A DNA stretch of 64,000 nt, taken from NCBI RefSeq assembly GCF_000819765.1, contig NZ_CDBT01000063.1:186001-250000 (forward strand), given 5' to 3'. The position numbers were made by a program, and so were the translations under genes. A model generated the notes under the pieces. It saw only the letters and a list, made by a program, of their open reading frames with translations, was not told the origin of the DNA and did not search any database. The stretch comes from Aeromonas bivalvium. Lineage in GTDB: Bacteria > Pseudomonadota > Gammaproteobacteria > Enterobacterales > Aeromonadaceae. This document shows, piece after piece, positions 17,679 to 25,867 of this stretch (position 1 is the first letter of the stretch; each line of letters begins with the position of its first letter).

Positions 17679-18053
17679 TTAATGATTGAAATTCCAGGCG
17701 ATGGGCAGCTCAAGGTCGAAGACAAGCTGGTCCCCTTCCAGGTGAAAGGGCACGCTGGTCTGGTGCTGGTCATATTCGTTGATGATGAGGCAGCTCTCGG
17801 CGAAGTTGGACTCGTAGTTGAGTCGGGCGATGCCCGTGGTGCCTGGGGCGTCGAGCGCGATGCCAAGCACCCGCATCGGGTTCTCCTGGCTCAGGTTGAC
17901 CCTGGTGTCCCCCACGTCCACCAGTCGCTCCAGCAGGGGGAAGAAGTCCTGCTTGTGGTGCTCTATTACCCGGGCTATGGCTTGCTCCAACTCGGCCTGA
18001 GTGGCAAAGGGGCCCGCCAGCTTGTATCGGGTCTGGATCCGCTCCTGGGTCAT
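17679..18053 (-). CDS. Conserved hypothetical protein (124 aa)
   Basis: MTQERIQTRYKLAGPFATQA... ELPIAWNFNH. Start chosen at the ATG with GCAGGAGACC upstream; the frame remains open 45 bases earlier. A soluble, mixed alpha/beta protein: an N-terminal helix (QAELEQAIARVIEHHKQDFF) and a beta-rich second half (VLGIALDAPGTTGIARLNY, SVPFHLEGDQLVFDLELPIA). No signal peptide, metal motif or membrane segment. Same strand as the cysteine-containing gene at 18125-18406, 71 bases away, so perhaps cotranscribed. Function unknown. Confidence 0.7.
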   Translation of the reverse strand: MTQERIQTRYKLAGPFATQAELEQAIARVIEHHKQDFFPLLERLVDVGDTRVNLSQENPMRVLGIALDAPGTTGIARLNYESNFAESCLIINEYDQHQTSVPFHLEGDQLVFDLELPIAWNFNH

Positions 18054-18124
18054 TTTGGTCTCCTGCTCGCTTGTGCCCGATCCGGGCCTGTGGGTCACAC
18101 CTTATCAGATGCGGGGGCAAAGCA

Positions 18125-18406
18125 TCAGGCGGGGATGCGGCCGTTGCGCACCAGGGCCCGGCGGATGTTCTTGCACATCTTGCCGAAGCGCTGGATCTCG
18201 TCGAAGCTGGGCGGGATGCCGCGGTCGATCTGATATTGCCAGTAGCAGAGGTCCGTATCCACCAGCTCCATCAGCTTCTTGGGGCAGCCGATGCAGCTGT
18301 TGTCCGGCCCGCATTTGAAGGTATCTGGCTGATAGAGCGGGAACTCCGCCTTCACGGCGTCGATGATCTGCTGCATGGCGGTGATGCGGTCCGGTTTTCT
18401 GCTCAC
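18125..18406 (-). CDS. Cysteine-containing conserved hypothetical protein (93 aa)
   Basis: Starts MSRKPDRITAMQQIIDAVKA from GTG 18406, with AGGGGA at good distance. An alternative ATG at 18439 also has AGGG upstream and would add 11 residues. The central TFKCGPDNSCIGCPKKLM gives three cysteines (C-x5-C-x2-C), with further Cys in DLCYWQYQ and KMCKNIRR, suggesting a zinc or iron-sulfur site. Not a family I can name. Same strand as the neighbouring 124-aa protein; no evident functional link. Confidence 0.7.
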   Translation of the reverse strand: MSRKPDRITAMQQIIDAVKAEFPLYQPDTFKCGPDNSCIGCPKKLMELVDTDLCYWQYQIDRGIPPSFDEIQRFGKMCKNIRRALVRNGRIPA

Positions 18407-18619
18407 GGCGTTCCCCTGCTGTCGGTATGAGGGAGTCATTATATCCCTGACAAAATGTGGGCCAATGACGCTTAGGGGGTAGTCCACCTAGGGCGAGAGC
18501 CGCCGCTGCCCCGGATCCTGCGCCTGTTTTCCCTGGTCTCCTCTTCTGTCTGGCGCCGTTTCGGGTCATGATGAAAGCCTCGAACGAACCACTTTTAAAT
18601 AGACCCCTCTGGAGGCGTG

Positions 18620-18943
18620 ATGAGACCCTATGCCCTGTTGTTGCTTTATCCCCTGATGTGGCAGGCCGAGGCCAGCCCGAACGAGCCCGTGCAGGAAGGC
18701 ACCCTGGCCAATCAGCAGCTGATCCGGGATGCCATGGTGGGGGTAGCGGGTTGGGTGGCGATCAAGGGGTGTGACGCACCGGAGCGCTTCGTGCCCGTGG
18801 TGCTGCAACGCCCCGAGGGAGAACCGGGCAGCCGCTACTGGCAGGAGCGCTGGACGGTGACGGGGTGTGGCAACGACTATCCCGTGGTGATCGACTTTAG
18901 GGAGACAGGGATGCAGAGCGCCATGTGGACCATTGCCCGATAG
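18620..18943 (+). CDS. Small secreted hypothetical protein with one likely disulfide
   Basis: 107 aa with a Sec signal peptide (MRPYALLLLYPLMWQAEASP, cleavage probably after AEA). The mature part has two cysteines, in IKGCDAPERF and TVTGCGNDYPVV, consistent with one periplasmic disulfide, and a YWQERWTVTGCG motif. GGAGG precedes GTG 18617/ATG 18620; ATG is chosen. No known domain. Function unknown; most likely periplasmic or secreted. Confidence 0.65.
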   Translation: MRPYALLLLYPLMWQAEASPNEPVQEGTLANQQLIRDAMVGVAGWVAIKGCDAPERFVPVVLQRPEGEPGSRYWQERWTVTGCGNDYPVVIDFRETGMQSAMWTIAR

Positions 18944-18975
18944 GGGCGGCGCCGATCTGTGAGTGACACAGATGA

Positions 18976-18999
18976 CAACGCCCGGTAAGCCGGGCGTTG
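18976..18999. terminator. Perfect 10-bp hairpin between convergent genes
   Basis: CAACGCCCGG and CCGGGCGTTG with loop TAAG. It lies 32 bases after one stop codon and 26 bases before the convergent gene's stop at 19026. No T-run on either side, so it is either a bidirectional, Rho-assisted terminator or an RNA-stabilising stem. Confidence 0.6.
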
Positions 19000-19025
19000 G
19001 AATAGTGTGAAGGGAAAGCCCGTCA

Positions 19026-19928
19026 TCAGAAGTCGTGGTAGAGGGGCCAGCCAAGCAGCGGGTGCTTGAGACCTGCGCGCATCTCCATGTTGTCGAGCTT
19101 CTCCGGGGAGGCGTCCTCTTTTTGCAACTGCTGGTACTGGCGCACAAACCCCAGGGTATGCAGCAGGTTCGGCACAAAGCCCGGGCTCAGCTCCTGGCGC
19201 AGGGCGGCGGCCATGTCGGCGGGCAGTGCGTTCAGCATCAGGGTGAGCTGGGCGGCGAGATAGTCGGTGTCATACCAGTTTTCGTCGAGCTCAATCTCCC
19301 GCGCCAGTTTGCGCTTGAGATCCTGCTTCACCTTGAGGGGAGCGGCGCCACTGCCCTTGCCGCACAGGATGCGATAGAGCAGGGCCTCGGCCAGCTTGTC
19401 CTCCATGGTGGGGTGGTCGCTCTCGCAGGCGAAGAAGTGCTGATCGATAAGCTCCATCAGGCGGCTCTTGTTGTGCTCGGCCAGCGCCTTCTCGTACTCC
19501 TGCCACCCTTGCCACTCCTCGATGTCCGGGGGGCTCGAGATCTTGTCCAGCAGGCGCGCATCCACGTCACCATAGAGGCTGTTGCCGGTCTGTTTGGGAC
19601 TGACGGTGATGAGCATGGACCAGCCCTTCTGGAACGGCTTGATGGGCCCTTCCGGCGCCTGCAACAGGGCAAGTGCCTTGGCCGGATCCCGCGCCGAGAG
19701 CTCCTGCAACCCCAGGCTCACCACGCCGATGACGTCGTGGGCGGCCTGCTCCAGCAGGTGCATCTTGTACTTGTTGTAGTACTTGTCGGCGAATTTGAGG
19801 CTCATCAGCACCGCCTTGCCCTTGATGGCGGCCAGTTGCTGCTCGCTCAAACGTTCGTGCTCCGTGCCAAAGCGCAGCACCTGGGTCAAAAAGGGGCCCT
19901 GGTTGGCATCGCGAATCACTAACTGCAT
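19026..19928 (-). CDS. Unknown protein, last gene of the J-domain operon (300 aa)
   Basis: MQLVIRDANQGPFLTQVLRF... GLKHPLLGWPLYHDF. No recognised domain. Predicted mainly helical and soluble: long amphipathic helices (GKAVLMSLKFADKYYNKYKM; EALLYRILCGKGSGAAPLKV) with charged linkers, no signal peptide, no membrane segment. An AGGAGCC ribosome site precedes ATG. It begins 11 bases after the stop of the preceding gene, so the four genes 21570-19026 are one transcript. Its association with a J-domain protein suggests a role in protein handling or complex assembly, but this is inference from context only. Confidence 0.75.
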   Translation of the reverse strand: MQLVIRDANQGPFLTQVLRFGTEHERLSEQQLAAIKGKAVLMSLKFADKYYNKYKMHLLEQAAHDVIGVVSLGLQELSARDPAKALALLQAPEGPIKPFQKGWSMLITVSPKQTGNSLYGDVDARLLDKISSPPDIEEWQGWQEYEKALAEHNKSRLMELIDQHFFACESDHPTMEDKLAEALLYRILCGKGSGAAPLKVKQDLKRKLAREIELDENWYDTDYLAAQLTLMLNALPADMAAALRQELSPGFVPNLLHTLGFVRQYQQLQKEDASPEKLDNMEMRAGLKHPLLGWPLYHDF

Positions 19929-19939
19929 GGGTGGGCTCC

Positions 19940-20707
19940 TTAATCCAGAAAGCTGAACATGTCGTCGACGTCGCCGTACTCGTCTTCCTCGACCTTGTTC
20001 TTCTCTTTGGCCTGCATCACCAGCTCGGCGGCAAACTTGTTGATGATGCCGTCCCAGGTGGAGTGCTCGTTGCGCAGCAGCGACTTGATGGATTTTTCCA
20101 CCTCGGGGGCCAGCTCGCGAATGAGCATCAACAGGCTTCTCGGGTCATCCAGGGCGTAGTCGTGGACATCCTCGCTCTGCTGGCGCTCGCTGTAGGCGAG
20201 GGACTCCTCGAGATCCTCCTCCTCGGCGTGCAGCACGTCGTGATAACCTTCGTCTTCATCAAAACGATCGCCGCGATAGAACTCGATAAAGGGGATGGCG
20301 AGGTAGAAGAGGCCGGCCGGATCCTCGGCCACGCATTCGAGGATCTCCCGCTGTTTGGCTTCGCTCTCCTGGGTGCGGATCAGGTAGTTGAGGAAGTCGA
20401 AGGTGTGCTGCTGCAGCTCGTCGGCGTTGTTTTTGATCGCCTCTTCCCAGTAGAGGGGCTGCTGGCAGACGATGTCGCGGATCCGCTCCGGGGTCATCAG
20501 CTCGGAGATGATGGAGGGGAAGGAGATGTCGTGCTGGCCGTTGATCTGGGTCAGGGTAACGATATCAATGTTTTCAATCACTTCTGCCAGCTGGTCGTCA
20601 GACATTGTCTTGGCGATCAGCTCGAACTTCTCGCTGGCCTGCTTGGGTTCGACCACGGCCAGCTCTTTGATCTCGATGGCGGTAATTTCTATCAGACTGT
20701 TGCTCAT
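19940..20707 (-). CDS. Unknown acidic protein of the J-domain operon (255 aa)
   Basis: MSNSLIEITAIEIKELAVVE... VEEDEYGDVDDMFSFLD. Strongly acidic, helical, soluble; residues about 160-200 hold a dense D/E run (RFDEDEGYHDVLHAEEEDL) and the C-terminus ends in another (KVEEDEYGDVDDMF). No catalytic motif seen. The start at ATG 20707 has GGGGCAAGG upstream. Twelve bases separate it from the previous gene and 11 from the next. The acidic tail is reminiscent of chaperone-associated or nucleic-acid-mimic proteins, which is only a compositional resemblance. Confidence 0.75.
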   Translation of the reverse strand: MSNSLIEITAIEIKELAVVEPKQASEKFELIAKTMSDDQLAEVIENIDIVTLTQINGQHDISFPSIISELMTPERIRDIVCQQPLYWEEAIKNNADELQQHTFDFLNYLIRTQESEAKQREILECVAEDPAGLFYLAIPFIEFYRGDRFDEDEGYHDVLHAEEEDLEESLAYSERQQSEDVHDYALDDPRSLLMLIRELAPEVEKSIKSLLRNEHSTWDGIINKFAAELVMQAKEKNKVEEDEYGDVDDMFSFLD

Positions 20708-20719
20708 GCCTTGCCCCAA

Positions 20720-21262
20720 TTAGAAACGGACTTCGTCGTACATATCCTGATCGCCGTCGTCATCACCATAGCGGTCGCTGCCACCATGATAATCGGCGTC
20801 GGCGTCTTCCCCGTCGTCATCTTCTGCGTCCCGCAGCTCAAGGTCGTCATCGGCACCGCGGCTGCCGCGGGGCAGGGGGTTGTCGAGCAAGAACAGCACG
20901 GCGCAGGCTTCCATCAGCTGATCTTCGCTCTGGGCCCGCACCGCTTTCACCAGCGGCAGGGCGGCGTTGTTGAAGGCGACGCTCACCTTGAACTCGTCCC
21001 ATGAGGGTTGTACGCCGCTGGCGAGCCACTGGTTCCACTGCCCCTTGGCCTTGGGCGGGAACTGCACCCGGCCATGGAGGGCGAGCGGCAGGTATTCGGG
21101 CATGAACTCCAGCATGCTCATGTCGGCCAGCAGCAGGGCCTTCATCTGGTCGGTGAACTGCTCGAGCCCCTTGGGGTCGTCCTGATCCCGGTAGGATTCG
21201 ATATTCTCGCTGGCATCGCTTTGCAGGGCCTTGAGCCGTGCCTGGTCCCATTTTTTTTGCAT
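20720..21262 (-). CDS. Unknown protein with Asp-rich C-terminal tail, J-domain operon (180 aa)
   Basis: [20 protein letters not shown]... [10 protein letters not shown]. An ordered N-terminal 135 residues ([40 protein letters not shown]) followed by a very acidic tail of about 45 residues ([20 protein letters not shown] and DDDGDQD). ATG 21262 is chosen with AGAAGAGCG upstream; the frame runs 45 bases further without a good site. It starts 23 bases after the J-domain gene. The acidic tail parallels that of the next gene, which supports a shared function. No homolog I can name. Confidence 0.75.
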   Translation of the reverse strand: MQKKWDQARLKALQSDASENIESYRDQDDPKGLEQFTDQMKALLLADMSMLEFMPEYLPLALHGRVQFPPKAKGQWNQWLASGVQPSWDEFKVSVAFNNAALPLVKAVRAQSEDQLMEACAVLFLLDNPLPRGSRGADDDLELRDAEDDDGEDADADYHGGSDRYGDDDGDQDMYDEVRF

Positions 21263-21285
21263 AGTCGCTCTTCTTGCCTGATGGC

Positions 21286-21570
21286 TCAGGGGTAGAACTG
21301 GTCCCACATCTCCTGCATGGCAGCAGCGGGATCGGTCACGATGACGTTGTTGAAATCCTTGATGAAGGCGGCCCGTTGTTTCGGATCGGACAACACCTCA
21401 TAGGCTTGCTTTATCTGGTGCAACCGGATGGCTGCCTGCTCTTTCTCTTCTTCGCTCGCCCCGTGCAGCTTGTCGGGGTGGTACTGGTTCGACAGCCGTC
21501 GATAGGCTTTCTTGATGTCGTTTTCACTGGCGTTGGACTTGACGCCCAGCACCCGGAAGTAGTTGTTCAT
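21286..21570 (-). CDS. Minimal J-domain (DnaJ-like) co-chaperone
   Basis: 94 aa, essentially one J-domain: [20 protein letters not shown], helix [13 protein letters not shown], the invariant HPD at residues 31-33, then [20 protein letters not shown] (helix III) and [10 protein letters not shown]. The J-domain stimulates Hsp70 (DnaK) ATPase; lacking the zinc and substrate domains of DnaJ, it probably targets DnaK to a specific partner. ATG 21570 follows CAGGATCC. First gene of a tight four-gene operon with three unknown proteins, two of them with acidic tails, so these are the likely partners. Confidence 0.88.
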   Translation of the reverse strand: MNNYFRVLGVKSNASENDIKKAYRRLSNQYHPDKLHGASEEEKEQAAIRLHQIKQAYEVLSDPKQRAAFIKDFNNVIVTDPAAAMQEMWDQFYP

Positions 21571-21857
21571 GACGGATCCTGCCTCACTGGCATGGTGGAA
21601 TTCATCCTGTGCTGGCCTGGTGGCGGAACGTCGGCAAACCAGGCACGGCAAAAACCGGAGATTTTAACGGAAAGCGCCCGCCATCGCCATGAATAGGAAG
21701 AAAAGTAACCAGAGGACAGTGTGGCCGGTGCGCCTTGTGATCTGCCTCCCGGTGGGGGAGGGCCCCGGGACTACACTACAGGAGGCGCCGGGGGTTGCCC
21801 TGGCGATCTTCAGCAGGACTCGGCCATACCGGGATCCTTACTTAGGAATGAACAGCC

Positions 21858-22277
21858 ATGCTGAAATTTTATCTTCTGCCTATGGTACTGCTGGGCGGTC
21901 TTGCCATCGCCGCCGATGAGAGCCTCGATGAGCCCCTGATGTTCATCAAGGGAGACATCACCAAGGCCCAGTTCATGGAGAGAGCCGAGCAGCGTTTCGC
22001 CCGGCAGGACAGCGACAAGGATGGCACCCTGTCGGTGGCCGAAAGAGAGGCCGCCATGGCCAGGATGCACGAGGCGATGCAGCAGTCAGGCAAGGCCATG
22101 CCGGGTCGAATGGCCAGCATGAAGCCGAAGCAAGATCTGACCAAGGCGCAGTTCATGGAACGCCATGAGACCCTCTTCACCCGTCTGGACAAGAATGGTG
22201 ACGGCGTGATCGACGAGGCCGAGCGAGCCAGCGCCAGGGGGCGGCTCGGGCAGGGTGCCATGGCGCCCGCGCAATAG
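21858..22277 (+). CDS. Secreted EF-hand (calmodulin-like) calcium-binding protein
   Basis: 139 aa. Signal peptide MLKFYLLPMVLLGGLAIAAD, then two EF-hands with canonical loops: DSDKDGTLSVAE and DKNGDGVIDEAE. Each is preceded by a repeated ITKAQFMERAEQRF / LTKAQFMERHETLF helix, so the gene arose by internal duplication. Predicted periplasmic or secreted, calcium-binding. AGGAAT stands upstream of ATG 21858. The gene ends at a bidirectional terminator shared with scsD. Role unknown; similar small EF-hand proteins are common in aquatic gammaproteobacteria. Confidence 0.85.
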   Translation: MLKFYLLPMVLLGGLAIAADESLDEPLMFIKGDITKAQFMERAEQRFARQDSDKDGTLSVAEREAAMARMHEAMQQSGKAMPGRMASMKPKQDLTKAQFMERHETLFTRLDKNGDGVIDEAERASARGRLGQGAMAPAQ

Positions 22278-22301
22278 GAGGTAGCCAGCCTACAGATAAA
22301 A

Positions 22302-22329
22302 AAGAGCCCGGTAGCGATACCGGGCTCTT
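22302..22329. terminator. Bidirectional terminator between EF-hand gene and scsD
   Basis: AAGAGCCCGGTA and TACCGGGCTCTT form a perfect 12-bp stem with loop GCGA. The minus-strand exit is followed by TTTTATC and the plus-strand exit by GGTTGTTTT, so it can serve both convergent genes. Confidence 0.85.
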
Positions 22330-22354
22330 GGTTGTTTTGGCATGAAGTGCGGGG

Positions 22355-22879
22355 TTACCAGCGGGCCCACAGCAATCGCAGCTGCAAGCCCCAGCGACTG
22401 CTCCAGCCCGTGGTGCTGCTCACCACCTTGCCCTCCTTGATGATGAGGAAGCTGGGGGTGACGCTCACCTGCCAGCGGGCGGCGAGCGTCCCCTGCTCAT
22501 CGTTGTGGGTGGGAAAGCTCAGCCCCTTCCTGGCCATGCCCTGCTGCAACCTGGCGTCGTCGCCGGAGCGCAGCGCCACCGTCAGCACGTTGCCACCGTC
22601 CTGCCAGATCTGCTCCACCGCCGGGGTGGTGAAGCGGCAGACGGCGCACCAGCTGGCCCAGTAATAGACCAGCAGCGGCCGCTCCCGGCTCATGGCCTGC
22701 AGGTCGGCCTGGGTGCCATCTTGCAGGGTCAGCACGGGCAGAGGGCTGCCCTCCGGCAGCGCCGGGCTGCGCCACAGATCCAGCACGGTCGAGATGATCA
22801 GGGCAAACAGCAGCAGCCAGAGCGCCTCCTTGCTCCAGCGGCGCCAGCGGGGTGCCTTTACAACTGCATCCTCAGACAT
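22355..22879 (-). CDS. scsD: ScsD-like membrane-anchored thioredoxin-fold protein
   Basis: 174 aa: an N-terminal membrane anchor (EALWLLLFALIISTVLDLW) and a periplasmic thioredoxin/TlpA domain with active site WASWCAVCRFTT, followed by VTPSFLIIKEGK containing the conserved cis-Pro. It matches ScsD (suppressor of copper sensitivity), a periplasmic reductase fed by ScsB. Start ATG 22879 is three bases after the stop of a small scsC-derived frame. Last gene of the scsB-scsC-(partial scsC)-scsD operon. Likely role: keeping thiols of partner proteins reduced under copper or oxidative stress. Confidence 0.82.
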   Translation of the reverse strand: MSEDAVVKAPRWRRWSKEALWLLLFALIISTVLDLWRSPALPEGSPLPVLTLQDGTQADLQAMSRERPLLVYYWASWCAVCRFTTPAVEQIWQDGGNVLTVALRSGDDARLQQGMARKGLSFPTHNDEQGTLAARWQVSVTPSFLIIKEGKVVSSTTGWSSRWGLQLRLLWARW

Positions 22880-22882
22880 GGT

Positions 22883-23035
22883 TTAGCTCCGCTTGGCCAG
22901 CTCGGCTTTCACCAGCTGCTCCAGCTCTTCATAGGGAATGGCGCCCGGCACCAGCTGGTTGCCGATCAGGGTCGCCGGTGTGCCCTGCACGCCCAGAAGG
23001 ATACCGATGCGCAGTTTGTCTGGGCGCAGTTCCAT
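22883..23035 (-). pseudogene. 50-codon tandem copy of the scsC 3' end, still open
   Basis: Reads MELRPDKLRIGILLGVQGTP... followed by ATLIGNQLVPGAIPYEELEQ and KAELAKRS. It repeats the last 42 or so residues of ScsC with three replacements (T to I, Q to E, final A to S) and several synonymous changes. AGGAGG lies six bases upstream of ATG 23035, so it is probably translated. It lacks the CPYC active site and most of the thioredoxin fold, so it cannot be an oxidoreductase. It fills the gap between scsC (stop at 23047) and scsD (start at 22879). Remnant is the likeliest reading; a small interacting peptide is possible. Confidence 0.75.
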
Positions 23036-23046
23036 CCATGGCCTCC

Positions 23047-23778
23047 TCATGCCCGCTTGGCCAGCTCGGCTTTCACCAGCTGTTCGAGCTGCTCATAGGG
23101 AATGGCGCCCGGCACCAGCTGGTTGCCGATAAGCGTCGCCGGTGTGCCCTGAACCCCCAGCAAGGTGCCGATACGCAGGCTATTGCGCAGCTCTTCGGTG
23201 GCCTTGTCTCCCGGTTTGAGCGCCACATTGCCGGTGGCGGCCAGCGCCTTGTTGATGTCCGCCTCGGTCAGCATGCCCTGCTTGCTCATCAGCTTGTCGT
23301 GCAGGGGGAGGAAGCGGGCCGGATCCTGCTGCCACAGGGTCAGGCTGTACTGGGCCGCCTTGGCGGAGGTCTGCCCCTTGAACGGCAACAGCTTGATCAC
23401 CAGCCCCAGATCGTTCGGGTAGGCCTTGAGCAGCTTGGTGACCTGGGGATCGAACTGCTTGCAGTAGGGGCAGTTGTAATCGGTGAACAGCACCAGAGTC
23501 AGCTTGGGGTGCTTGGCCCCAAGGCGCGGGCTGGTGGCGCTATTGAACAGCACGTCTTTGTTGCCCTCGATGAAGTCGCCGAGCTGGGCCGCCTGATCCG
23601 CAGCGTTCTGTTTCTCCCAGGATTCGGCTGCTTCATCCAGGATCTTCGGATTCTGGACCAGGGTCTCGCGGATGAGCTCCTTGATGCGGGCCTCCTGCTC
23701 CGGGGTGAAGGGGGCGGCGTGCAGGGCCGGGGTCAACAGGGAGCCCAGCAGGGTCAGGGCGAGCAGGGTCGGTTTCAT
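23047..23778 (-). CDS. scsC: ScsC-like periplasmic DsbA-family thiol protein
   Basis: 243 aa with signal peptide MKPTLLALTLLGSLLTPALHA. An N-terminal helical region (about residues 24-75: EQEARIKELIRETLVQNPKI) matches the oligomerisation stalk of ScsC, followed by a DsbA-type thioredoxin domain with LVLFTDYNCPYCKQFDP (active-site Cys103 and Cys106) and the cis-Pro loop GVQGTPATLIGNQL. Known ScsC proteins are isomerases kept reduced by ScsB. Its ATG overlaps the scsB stop (ATGA), so the two are translationally coupled. The 3' end is duplicated immediately downstream. Confidence 0.9.
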   Translation of the reverse strand: MKPTLLALTLLGSLLTPALHAAPFTPEQEARIKELIRETLVQNPKILDEAAESWEKQNAADQAAQLGDFIEGNKDVLFNSATSPRLGAKHPKLTLVLFTDYNCPYCKQFDPQVTKLLKAYPNDLGLVIKLLPFKGQTSAKAAQYSLTLWQQDPARFLPLHDKLMSKQGMLTEADINKALAATGNVALKPGDKATEELRNSLRIGTLLGVQGTPATLIGNQLVPGAIPYEQLEQLVKAELAKRA

Positions 23779-25817
23779 TTGGTTTCTCCTTGAGAGGGGG
23801 CAATACCGGCTTGCGCCAGGGTGGCAAGCAGGGTCGATCGGTCCAGCAGGGGGGAGAGGATCTCGCCATCCGTCAGGCCGGGCCCGTAGATCTGGTTGAA
23901 GGGAATGGCCACACTGCCGCGCTGGCGCAGGAAGCTGGCGATGCCGTCGGAGGGGCGGCTCCAGTCCCCGCGCAGGGCCACCACATCAGGGGCGCTCAGG
24001 GCCTGTTGCACGTCATCTCGCAGCAGTACGTTGAATTTGTTGGCCTTGCAGGTGATGCACCAGTCGGCGGTCACATCGACGAAGACCCGCTTGTTCTGGG
24101 CCAGTGCCAGTTCGATGGCCTGCTCCGAGAGCGGCTGCCAGTCGACCCTGTCCTGCTGGGGCTTGCCGTCCAGGGTGAAGGCGCCGCCGAGCAGCAGGGC
24201 TCCGCCCAGCAGGCAGCCCAGGGCCAGCCCCAGGGTCAGTGCGCGTATGCCGTGGCGCCAGACGACGGCCAGCAGCAGGGCCGTCAGCATCAGCGCCATC
24301 AGGATCAGCATCCAGAAGGGGCCGACGTGGTTGCCGAGCAGGCTGAGCAGCCAGAGGCTGGAGCCCAGCATCATCAGGCCGAGCAGGGTACGCAGGCGCC
24401 CCATCCAGCGGCCCGGCTTCGGCAGCAAGAGCGCGAGGCGTGGGACGGCGGCGATGAGCAGCCAGGGCAGGCTCATGCCCACACCGAGCGCAGTAAAGAT
24501 GAGCCAGAGCTGGCCGAGCGGCGCCCCGAGGGCAAAGGCGACCGCAGTGCCGAGGAAGGGCGCCGAGCAGGGGGTGGCCAGCAGGGTGGCAAAGCAGCCC
24601 TGCAGGAAGTGACCCCCCAGCCCCTGGCCGCCGCTGGTGGCCAGGCGGGTATTGAGCTTGCTCGGCAGCCGCAGCTCGAACAGCCCCAGCAGGTTGGCGC
24701 AAAACAGCGCCGTCACCACCACCATGAAGCCGATAAACCAGACGCTCTGGAACTGTATGCCCCAGCCGACCGCTCCCTGAGTGGCGCGCAGCAGGGTGCT
24801 CATCAGTGCCAGCGCCCAGAAGGAGACCAGGATGCCGGCACTGGCCGCCAAAAATTGCAGGCGCACCGGGCGGCGCTCCCGGCTCTCGAGTTGCAGCACG
24901 GATCCCAGCTTGAGGGCCAGCACCGGCAGCACGCAGGGCATCAGATTGAGGATGAGCCCCCCCAGCAGCGCCACTCCCAGCAGCCAGAGCAGTGACTGGC
25001 CGCCGCTTGGCAGGGTCAGGGGCTCACCTATGCGGACCTCGCTCTGCCAGGCCTGCTCGCCGCTCGCCAGCACCAAGCCGAGCTGCTGGGTCCGGATATC
25101 GGGGGCATCCCCCTGCCAGCCATCGCTGACCGGGATGCGGGCGATCAGGGTGTTGCCCTGTACCTCCAGGCTGGGCTCGCCAAATTCGCCCCCCTCCAGC
25201 CGTTGGAGGAAGACCTGGGGATCCTGCCAGCCCTGGGGGTTGTCGGCGGTCAGTTGCAACTGGTTCTGCCGGTAGCCCGCCTCGAGGGTGACCGTGCCCG
25301 GCAGGGCCTGTGGCAGTGTGCTCATCGCCTTGGCATAGGCCAGGTCGAACCCTTCGGGGGCAGCGCCATCTTGCGCCAGGGTGAAGGGGTAGTCGGTCAG
25401 GATGCAGACGTTGCTGCAGGTCGAGAGGCGCAGGGTGCCCGTCAGTGCCTCGCCGCCGCTGCGGGTGAGGCTGATGGGCAGGCTGACGTCCCCCTGGTAG
25501 CCCTGGGTCGAGATGCCGCTGACGTCGAACCGCCTGGGCACTGGCCAGTGCCACTGCGTCGCTGGCTGGGGTGCATCCCAGAGGATCTCGGGGGCAATGC
25601 CCCCTTCCCCCGGGTTCTGCCAATAGGTTTTCCAGCCGGATTCGAGCTGCAGGCTGAGCAGCACCCGGGGGGCGGCGGGATCCCGGGTGTCGGCTTGCAG
25701 CCGCACCTTGGCGTGATCGTTCTGGGGGCTGGTGAGCCAGCCGGTGTCGCTGGCCAACCCAGAGGATTGCCACAGCAGGCCACCCAGCAACAGGGCGGTC
25801 TTGATGATGTTTGACAT
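23775..25817 (-). CDS. scsB: ScsB, DsbD-like transmembrane thiol reductase
   Basis: 680 aa: signal peptide (MSNIIKTALLLGGLLWQSSG), periplasmic N-terminal domain (about 20-260) with the Cys pair in LSTCSNVCILTD, an eight-helix DsbD core (about 275-530; LNLMPCVLPVLALKLGSVL and FATLLATPCSAPFLGTAVAF hold the membrane cysteines), and a C-terminal thioredoxin domain with VDVTADWCITCKANKFNVL. It carries electrons from cytoplasmic thioredoxin to ScsC/ScsD in the periplasm. Longer N-terminal domain than DsbD, as expected for ScsB. Start codon 25817 heads a run with ATGA coupling to scsC. Confidence 0.92.
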   Translation of the reverse strand: MSNIIKTALLLGGLLWQSSGLASDTGWLTSPQNDHAKVRLQADTRDPAAPRVLLSLQLESGWKTYWQNPGEGGIAPEILWDAPQPATQWHWPVPRRFDVSGISTQGYQGDVSLPISLTRSGGEALTGTLRLSTCSNVCILTDYPFTLAQDGAAPEGFDLAYAKAMSTLPQALPGTVTLEAGYRQNQLQLTADNPQGWQDPQVFLQRLEGGEFGEPSLEVQGNTLIARIPVSDGWQGDAPDIRTQQLGLVLASGEQAWQSEVRIGEPLTLPSGGQSLLWLLGVALLGGLILNLMPCVLPVLALKLGSVLQLESRERRPVRLQFLAASAGILVSFWALALMSTLLRATQGAVGWGIQFQSVWFIGFMVVVTALFCANLLGLFELRLPSKLNTRLATSGGQGLGGHFLQGCFATLLATPCSAPFLGTAVAFALGAPLGQLWLIFTALGVGMSLPWLLIAAVPRLALLLPKPGRWMGRLRTLLGLMMLGSSLWLLSLLGNHVGPFWMLILMALMLTALLLAVVWRHGIRALTLGLALGCLLGGALLLGGAFTLDGKPQQDRVDWQPLSEQAIELALAQNKRVFVDVTADWCITCKANKFNVLLRDDVQQALSAPDVVALRGDWSRPSDGIASFLRQRGSVAIPFNQIYGPGLTDGEILSPLLDRSTLLATLAQAGIAPSQGETK

Positions 25818-25867
25818 GTTGTCGTCTCTTGAAAATGAAAGTCAGGGTGGAGAAAACCGCCCCTGAC

